Shown here in pieces: positions 56,882 to 64,000 of a stretch of 64,000 nt of DNA. Each line of letters opens with the position of its first letter. The first letter of the stretch is position 1. The position numbers and the translations under genes were made by a program. This stretch comes from Trametes villosa (lineage: Eukaryota; Basidiomycota; Agaricomycetes; Polyporales; Polyporaceae): assembly GCA_002964805.2 (NCBI GenBank), contig PUDQ02000032.1, positions 1 through 64,000 of the forward strand, read 5' to 3'. The notes beneath the pieces are model-generated. The model searched no databases and was not told the origin of the DNA. It saw nothing but the letters and a program-made list of their open reading frames with translations.

Positions 56882-57295
56882 CGGTGGATATTAGGGGATC
56901 AGAAAGCCAAATTAAACAGCGCCAGAGGAGAAAGAGAAAGCTATTGTCGACGACGAGCTCAAGCCAGAAGTCGTGGTCGAGACTGAGCTCATCATGGACG
57001 CGAGCGCAGATGGCGAGCTATGTACGGGCTTACGTAAAACTAGCATCGCCGCCGGAATTTAAAGGGTGATAAGCCACACTATGATTGCATTCTACTGTTT
57101 CCTTGACCGGCGGATTAACGCCTTACGCTGTACTTTGTAATCCTACCACGACCTTTCGCGAGGTCCCCAGGCTGTTGCTCTCTCTCCCTCTTTCATGTCT
57201 TGATGCATCGACGTCAAGCTCAGCGTATAGATCACTCGTATGCCAGTGTGCGATGAACAAGAAAGCTTCAAATACTCTACCAGTACCACCTCAAG
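56882..57295. other. Divergent promoter between BUD6 and XPF
   Basis: About 410 bases between opposite start codons. The two genes probably share this promoter region. No TATA box is obvious near either start. Confidence 0.55.
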
Positions 57296-60200
57296 ATGTC
57301 GGTCCTCCTCCCGTTCCACAAGTCTATCCTAGAGAAGATCCATGACCCCGCAACATCCGAACTCGTCCTCATCGCACGGGGCCTCGGGCTGCGGCGGATT
57401 GTCTGCAAGCTATTGCAGATATATGATTCCCCCAACAACCTCATTCTCCTCGTGAATGCCACCCAGGAGGAAGAGGCCGCCATTGGCGAGGAGCTCGGGA
57501 TCATGGGGTGCAGGAACCCTGGCCTCCGTATCGTTGGCTTCGAGACGGGCAAGAAAGACAGGTGAGTATGCTGTTTCACTCCTCTACCGCATAGTGTACT
57601 CTGCGGGTAGCAGCCGCAACAGCTGTCTGCCAATGCGTTGACAGACGCGTTCTGTGTTACACCGTACGCCTGGAGGATGTTGTTACTCATGGCAGAATGC
57701 AGGCAGGATCTATACAAGAAGGGCGGGCTGGTGTCCATAACCTCACAGATATTCACTGTCGACATGCTCACATCCGACATTCCCACTCACCTCATTACTG
57801 GAATACTCGTCCTACACGCGGAGAGGTACTGTTCTAGGGCGCATGTAGTCACTTGACGAGTGCTCATGCCCGTTGCAGAGTAACGCCTACATCGGCCGAG
57901 GCCTTTATAGTTCGCCTGTATCGCGAGAAGAACAAGAATGGCTTCCTGAAGGCATTCTCTGACCAGCCTGAGCACATAACTAGCGGACTGTCACCCCTAC
58001 GGACCATCATGAAGGAACTGCAGCTCCGTACAGTTCATATCTACCCCCGGTAAGCCCGGCAAAGCAGATATTTGTTGAGCATGGCGTCCTCACAAAGTGT
58101 AGCTTTCACGCGGAGATAAAGGAGTCTCTCGACCGCAAGACCCCCGATATTGTCGAACTGCATCAGGACATGACGGAGGCCATGTCCGAGATCCACCACG
58201 GAATTGTGCAGTGCATGACCACGACGCTCGCCGAGCTTAAGCGCGCTAACAGTACGGTCAGCACCACTCACCTCTCCCGGATCCACTTGCACTGAGCCCG
58301 TCATACCCCCAGCTGGACCTCGACGACCTCTCAATCGACAACGCGTACTTCCGCTCTTTCGACATGGTCGTCCGCCGCATGCTCGACCCCGTCTGGCACA
58401 AAGTTGGCCCGCGCACGAAGCAGCTCGTCGGCGACCTCGCGACGCTCCGGCGGCTGCTCACGTACCTGCTCGCGTACGACGCGCTCGCCTTCCACGCGTA
58501 CCTCGAGACGCTCATCGCCGCGAACACCACCGCGGACTCGGGCGCCGCGCGCCAGCATCAGTCGCCGTGGATGCTCACCGACGCCGCGCACACGATCTTC
58601 ACGTACGCGAAGCGCCGCTGCTACGTGATGAACCCCGTCCCGAAGGCGGCCGCGCGGCCGGCGCAGGTGATCAACCTCGCGGATGATGAGGACGAGGAGG
58701 CGTGGGCGGCGCTTGACGAGATGGAATCCGCGGCGACGGGCCAGCCAGGTCCGAGCAACAAGGGGAAGGAGAAGGCGCAGCCTCGGAAAAAGTGGCTGCC
58801 CGAAGGCATGGAGCCCGTCCTCGAGGAGCTCCCGAAGTGGTACCTCCTCGGCGATATCCTGCACGAAATCGAGGAGGAGACAATCCGGCTCGCGCCTCTT
58901 CTCAGCTCCCGTAAGCAGTCTCACCCTGCATCTCATGATCCTACTTAACGCGCTCTGTAGAATCTCCTGGGACGAACACAGTGCTCATCATGGCCTCCTC
59001 CCTGCACACCTGCACGCTCATCAAAGACTTCCTCTCCACGATGGACGCCTCCGCCCCGCGCGGCTCGCAAGGCCGGCGCATGATGGAGGATAAGCTCCGG
59101 CTGTACCTCTGGTGGAAGGGCAAGCTCTCCGAGCGCCGCGCCGACGGCCGCGGCCACTTCGCGTTGCCCAAGGGCAAGGACAAGGTCACCCCGAAGGCGG
59201 ACGACGGCGTGAGCGAGGCGCTGAAGCGCAAGGACCGGGAGCGCCAGGAGCGCGCGATGAGCCGGAGACGGGTGCGTGGTGGCGCGCCTGTTGCGCCCGC
59301 GCCGTCGAGGGATCGGACTGCGAATGGGCCGCTTGGTGGTGAAGTCGAGGTCAAGCAGGAGGCGGACGATATCGCAGACTTGTACGCCCCCCCTAGAATC
59401 CGTATTCTTATGCTCCAACGCTTAACTGACACGCGCATACAGCCTGTCTACGCAAGGCGTGGACGTAGGGACGGAAGCGCTATCGTCCGACCTACCGCTA
59501 TTCACGATGGACGACGACTTCGACGCGCACTACGGGCTTCTCGCGCCAGAACAAACAGTCCTCGTGCGTGCGTACGCGGACGACACGGACGACCAAGTCC
59601 TGCAGGAGATCAAGCCGCGCTTCATCGTCATGTACGAGCCCAACCTCGAGTTCATCCGGCGCATTGAGGTGTACAGGAACTCAAATCCCGGGCTCGGCGT
59701 GCGCGTGTACTTCATGATGTACAAGGTAAGCTGCGAGGAGGGTAAGTACCTCACCGGCCTGCGGCGAGAAAAGGAGTCGTTCGAGAGATTAATCAGGGAG
59801 CGCGGGGTGAGCACCTGTCTTCCGTCGTCTTGTGCTGTCATGTGTTGAACCACAAGCGTAGTCTATGCTACTGCCGATCTTGGAGGACCGTACTTCCGCG
59901 GCTGGCGAGGCGCTGATCAAGACGATCTCAACGCGCATAGCGGGCGGGCGGAAGGAAGTCAGCACAGAGCCAGCGCGCGTACGTTCCACAGCTGCACCCC
60001 CGTCTCCGTCCTGTCTTCTGACACGCATCCCCAGGTCATCGTCGATATGCGCGAGTTCCGCTCCTCGCTCCCGTCTCTGCTGCACGCCTCTGGACTACTC
60101 GTGCTTCCTTTGACGCTCACCGTCGGCGACTACATCCTAACGCCCGAGATCTGCGTGGAGCGTAAGAGCATACCAGATCTGGTATCGAGTTTCAACAGCG

Positions 60201-60869
60201 GTCGCTTGTACGTGCTCTCCCATCTCGAAGCTTGGTGTCGAGTCGCTGACAGATACCCAGATACACCCAGTGCGAGCTCATGTCGGCGCACTACAAGCAG
60301 CCCATCCTGCTCATCGAGTTCGAAGAGCACAAGTCCTTCTCGCTCGAGGTGCGCCTCCCGCCCCCTCTATGCACATAACCTCTCACCCCATCCACCCCCA
60401 GGCAGTCGCCGACGTCAAGTCCTACGCCAAGTCCAAGTTCCCACCCAAGACTAAACCCGGCGCCACCGCGCCCACCACCGCGCCGACCGCCGCGCACTCG
60501 ATCCAGTCCAAGCTCGTCCTGCTCACGCTCGCCTTCCCGCGCGTGCGCATCCTCTGGTCCTCCTCGCCGTACGCGACGGCCGAGGTCTTCAACGACCTCA
60601 AGGCGCACGCGCCGCAGCCGGACCCGGCCAAGGCCGTGCTCGTCGGCGCGGAGGAGGACCCGGACGCGGGTGCGGGCGTGAACGCCGCGGCCGAGGAGCT
60701 CCTGCGCGCGCTCCCCGGCGTGAGCGCGAAGAACGTGAAGCATGTGATGGGCCGCGTGGGGAGCGTGCGCGAGCTGTGTGAGCTCAGCTTGGCGCAGGTG
60801 CAGGAGATCCTGGGCGTCGAGCCCGGGAAGGCGTGTTGGGAGTTCATACACCAGGGCGAGCGCAAGTAA
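57296..60869 (+). CDS. RAD1: XPF/Rad1 structure-specific DNA repair endonuclease
   Basis: A multi-exon gene from [15 protein letters not shown] to FIHQGERK, about 975 residues, the normal XPF size. XPF with ERCC1/Rad10 cuts 5' of bulky lesions in nucleotide-excision repair and acts in crosslink repair and single-strand annealing. Order of parts: a degenerate SF2 helicase-like N-terminal half ([40 protein letters not shown]), a mid region with [20 protein letters not shown] and [17 protein letters not shown], the ERCC4 nuclease domain ([34 protein letters not shown]) near residues 745-800 with the catalytic GDY and ERKxxxD motifs intact, and a C-terminal tandem helix-hairpin-helix ([35 protein letters not shown]). 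The first intron is about 145 bases with its acceptor just before QDLYKKGG; most others are short. Confidence 0.96.
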
Positions 60870-61909
60870 GGTGAGAGGCGTAGGGTACGGTTTCAGTGTT
60901 CACTTGTTTACCAGAGTATGGCCAACGGCGGAGACGGCCTCGCTGTAATGTCGCAGCACTTCTGAAACCTTTCAAAATAGCACCCCAGAGGCTCACCTCG
61001 AGCACGGCCGCGCCGTCGCGCTATCGCACGACTCTCCGATAGAGCGCGTCAGGCGCTCGACGAAGGGTACGTTCTACACGGCGGTACCGGTGCTCACCTC
61101 GTGCAAGAGGACAATCTGCGCGGGGTGCTGCCCGAGCACACCCTTGAGCAGCTTCGTGTCTACGCGCTGGGGCGTACCGATCGTGCCAGTGTCTTCGAAC
61201 CTGGCGCGACCGTGACGGTTTTCTCCGGAGTCCGTACGTCAGGGCGTCCCGCGACGAACACAAGGCACGCAGTCTGCGTGCGCGTTCTGTGTCACTACCA
61301 ACGCGGACGCGTACGCTCCTTGCCACGCCGATCCAGCTTGCGCCGACTGTCCATACATTCTGCCTCCACTAGATAAGGTCTAAACGTTACTTTCCAGCGG
61401 GGTAGTCCAGGCGAGGGTCTACGATCAGACCCTCCGTGTCGCCCTGCCCGCGGACTCCCCTACGTCGCCAAATCCCATGTCTGGGCCGATGGCATGGGTA
61501 CACCACTGAGGCCGGCCTGCCAACACGTACATGGTACGGTACAGCGGATCACAGTCCTCCGACACCTGCGCCTCGAACACTTACACAGCGAGTTGAAGTT
61601 CTGGGCGGACTGGTCGTGCGTTCAACGTCGGCGCAAGCAAGCTCATATTGGAGAGCAAGACGTAGGCCTAGGAGAACTGGTCAGTTGAACATTGCGCGGC
61701 CGGTTTACATCTTGTAATGCCCGGTTCTGACTTCATAGCAGGACATGTCGGAGCTGTCGCAGACACGGAGCGCCGCAAAGCATGCAAGCAATACTTCGAA
61801 ACGTCGAGGTGAACTAACGCATGACTTGGAGGCAGGTAGGTTACAAGTACAAGATATACTACAGGTTCGTTACAATCTCGTATGCAGGATTCCACGCTGA
61901 CTTATGGAA
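60870..61909. other. Intergenic with an unresolved coding-like fragment
   Basis: On the minus strand, 61098 to about 61240 reads RVDTKLLKGVLGQHPAQIVL and ends at a GTGAGC donor (complement of 61092-61097). It looks like an exon, but I could not find partners in phase, so it may be a remnant. A plus-strand ATG near 61745 (MSELSQTRSAAKH) is followed by a GTGAAC and is unsupported. Confidence 0.3.
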
Positions 61910-62285
61910 TTAGATAGCATCCCGCTCCTCCAACACCTGCTGGGCATGCTCCTTGGCTTCCTCGCTGACATTGGGGTCTGCGACGTCTCGTTAGTCGAGC
62001 TCATAGAGGTTGAGGTTGTGATATAATAGCTTACTCTTCAGCGTAGCCTTGTAGCCGGCGTTCACGCGGACCTCGTCCTTGTCCTCCTCGTAGCCGGCGC
62101 GGACCTCCTGAGTCTCGGGCTGCGCCTCGAGCTCTTCGATGGCCTGACGAGAGTGCTCCTTCGCCTCATCGGAGACGTTGGGGTTGTTGATAGCAGCCTG
62201 TGAGGGAGTGTTGGTGAGCGCTGGGTGCGCACGGAAGGAGTGGACAAACCTTGTGGCCTCCAATTTGACGGGTGGGGAGAGACAT
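61910..62285 (-). CDS. con-6: CON-6 conidiation/stress small protein
   Basis: Three exons (62250-62285, 62035-62197, 61910-61977) join in phase into 88 residues. Two CON-6 repeats are visible: AAINNPNVSDEAKEHSRQAI followed by EELEA, and, spanning the second intron, ATLKNPNVSEEAKEHAQQVL followed by EERDAI at the C-terminus. CON-6 proteins are small, hydrophilic, heat-stable proteins, abundant in fungal spores and under light or desiccation stress; their biochemical role is unknown. The start MSLPTRQIGGHK is short and lies close to a TATATA-like sequence about 90 bases upstream (complement of 62373-62379), consistent with a strongly regulated small gene. A single intron splits the second repeat at AAC. 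Confidence 0.93.
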
Positions 62286-63168
62286 GGTGAGATAGAAGTT
62301 CGGGTGATGGGTGTGAGTTGGTGGGTGGTTGTGAGTACGTTGGTTTGAGGAACGTCGCACAATCCGCCATGCTTATATACCCTCAGGCTTAGTCGACGCG
62401 CGGAAGTGAAGAGTGAATGACGCAGGGGTGACGCGGTGTCGACGCGGGACGACATCGTCGATCCGCTGCTGCTCGATCCACAACACCTGCCGGACGCGGA
62501 AGCGGTGCTGTCATCTCGCGATGCGGAGCGCTTCTTCTGCTCCGAGCTGTGGCAAAGTTCACTTTGACACGAAGTGCGCTATAGCCTACAGCGCGCTCCA
62601 TCTGTGTATACGCGGCCTTTCTCGGTGACGCCGATCGTCTTCTGGCACGAGATAATCTGGGTACCACGATTTCTCGAAAGGGTTATAATTAGCACCATGT
62701 AGGCAGGCGAACGTTGTACTACGCACATCTCGTCGTCTGCATCCGCGCTTCAAGCTTCAAGAGCCTCAAGTTCCGGGTAGAGGCACGGCGTAACTCGATA
62801 CGCGTACGATGCTCGCCTAAATACAACGGAGAGCACGCGCGTCGGAATAGGGGGTGTGTCTTCACAGAGCGCACGTCAGGTTAATCACCCACTGCGTTTG
62901 CTCGGGTATTCAAACTCCGCTGTGGCTGCATCAATTCGCGCCACAGCGGAGACCCGGCGTCTGTTCATATGTTGCGCGCGGCCCCGCGCGACGGGCGCTT
63001 AGAGTGCGCGACCGCGTTCGACGTCGCGCGACGTCGCGCGCACCGCGCGCGCGAGCGTCGGCATCGCGCGCGCTTTGTTTGCGCATGTATATACCTTGTT
63101 TCCCTCCACATAGCACGTGGCAACTGGACCCATACACTAATAAAACATTTTACACGCATTTTGTAGTA
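62286..63168. other. Intergenic, promoter side of con-6
   Basis: Begins with the con-6 promoter (TATATA near 62373-62379). A GC-rich run of CGCGCGACGTCGCGCG-type repeats lies at 63019-63060. No exon is seen. Confidence 0.45.
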
Positions 63169-64000
63169 TTAGAGTGACCGCTCTCGGTACCGGTAGTAGC
63201 GCGTAAGACCCGGGTCCGCATCCCCGCGCCCGCGCACGTTTGTGAGAGCCATTGTGCGCCGACTCTCCGCGCGCTCGACCGCGCGCACCCAAACCAGAGT
63301 GTCTCGAATGCGCCGTTTCGCCTGGAGTAGCTGATGTGAGTCCGAACGGCTGCGCGCTGCTTGAAAGTGGGTGATCGCGCGAGCAATGCGCGCGCAGACG
63401 TCATCAACGGAGAGGCCGTCGGGCTCGGGCAGAACATCACTCTCGAGCTCGGCGACCCAGCGCAACGTGCCGCGGACTCGTTCGCAGGCCGTTTTGATGA
63501 ACCGGCTGTCCGGGTTTTCGGTCTGATCGCGGAGGATATCAATGGCGTGGCCGAGCGATTTCTCCATTTGGTCGAGTTCAAGGTCTTCTTCATCGTCCAG
63601 CTGTGACGGGAAATTGCGTAGTTAACATCAGTATAAGCTGCAATATAAGCAGACATTACTGACCTCGTAACCCGCGCCGCCACCGGCACCCATACGGAAT
63701 ACACCATCTCGGCCAGTGGCCGGTGCCCTCTCGCTGGCAGGCGAAGATGAGATCTGCGATATAATGAGAATATTGAACGGTCTGCGGAATGGTTTGTCTG
63801 TACCGATGACGACCGGGTCCGGACTCCATCTACATCGGGAATCTCCACATCAGAATCGCAGTCTGCGGTCCCACTCGGTGTTTGAGGACGCGCGGTGGTG
63901 CGCGGAACGATGGCCGAGCGCTTTGAGCGCATGCGCGCGGTCCAATCACCGTCGCGCATCTTTTCCGGGGGCTCGGCAACGGTACCATCGACAGGTACCG
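63169..64000 (-). CDS. Unrecognised protein, 5' end beyond the window
   Basis: Three exons (63804-64000 and beyond, 63664-63753, 63169-63600) join in phase. The frame is open to the window edge, so the start is missing; an internal Met (MRDGDWTARMRSKRSAIVPR) is possible but not required. The visible 239 residues are: an Arg/Ser-rich start, an acidic patch (DSDVEIPDVDG), Gly-rich FRMGAGGGAGYE, then helical segments (LDDEEDLELDQMEKSLGHAI, ACERVRGTLRWVAELESDVL, DDVCARIARAITHFQAARSR, RIRDTLVWVRAVERAE) and a basic end (GLTRYYRYRERSL). The helices suggest a small alpha-helical domain. I recognise no family. Confidence 0.6.

Overview
The window looks like nuclear DNA of a filamentous basidiomycete, most likely an agaricomycete. 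Genes have many short introns (about 45-70 bases) with GTRNGY donors and CTRAY-like branch sites. The recognisable genes are typical fungal ones: an OPT oligopeptide transporter, a siderophore-type MFS transporter, AXL2- and BUD6-like polarity proteins, the XPF/Rad1 nuclease, LC8 dynein light chain and a CON-6 protein. The species cannot be named from the sequence. All gene models were spliced by hand by requiring reading phase to match across every junction.

Left part (1-18 kb), accessory in character. A minisatellite (1-560) is followed by a minus-strand BAH-PHD chromatin-reader gene (888-2327), a plus-strand gene of unknown function (2591-4314) and a very large plus-strand gene (4558-9960) whose protein carries a C48/Ulp1-like domain with an apparently missing catalytic Asp. 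Next comes a 4.7 kb GC-rich higher-order tandem repeat (about 10.1-14.8 kb), an AT-rich stretch, and a possible degenerate gene at 16.3-16.9 kb.

Middle part (18.7-45.7 kb). A single-exon disordered protein (18720-20414) and the LC8 gene (21551-21968) lead into the most striking feature. This is a head-to-tail, all-plus-strand run of about eleven small orphan genes (22709-45671). Most have a TATA box about 95-140 bases before the ATG, two to five short introns, no signal peptide, and products of about 115-210 residues (one of about 447) that are Pro/Ser-rich with acidic tails. Two are clear paralogues with a duplicated 3' flank. A minus-strand OPT transporter (33905-36769) interrupts the run.

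Right part (46-64 kb), conventional gene-dense DNA. It holds a siderophore-type transporter (46111-48923, minus), an AXL2-like cadherin-fold protein (49574-52592, minus), BUD6/AIP3 (53214-56881, minus), XPF/Rad1 (57296-60869, plus), a CON-6 gene (61910-62285, minus) and the 3' part of an unrecognised gene running off the right edge (63169-64000, minus). AXL2- and BUD6-like genes side by side form a small cell-polarity neighbourhood. The two transporters point to peptide and iron uptake.
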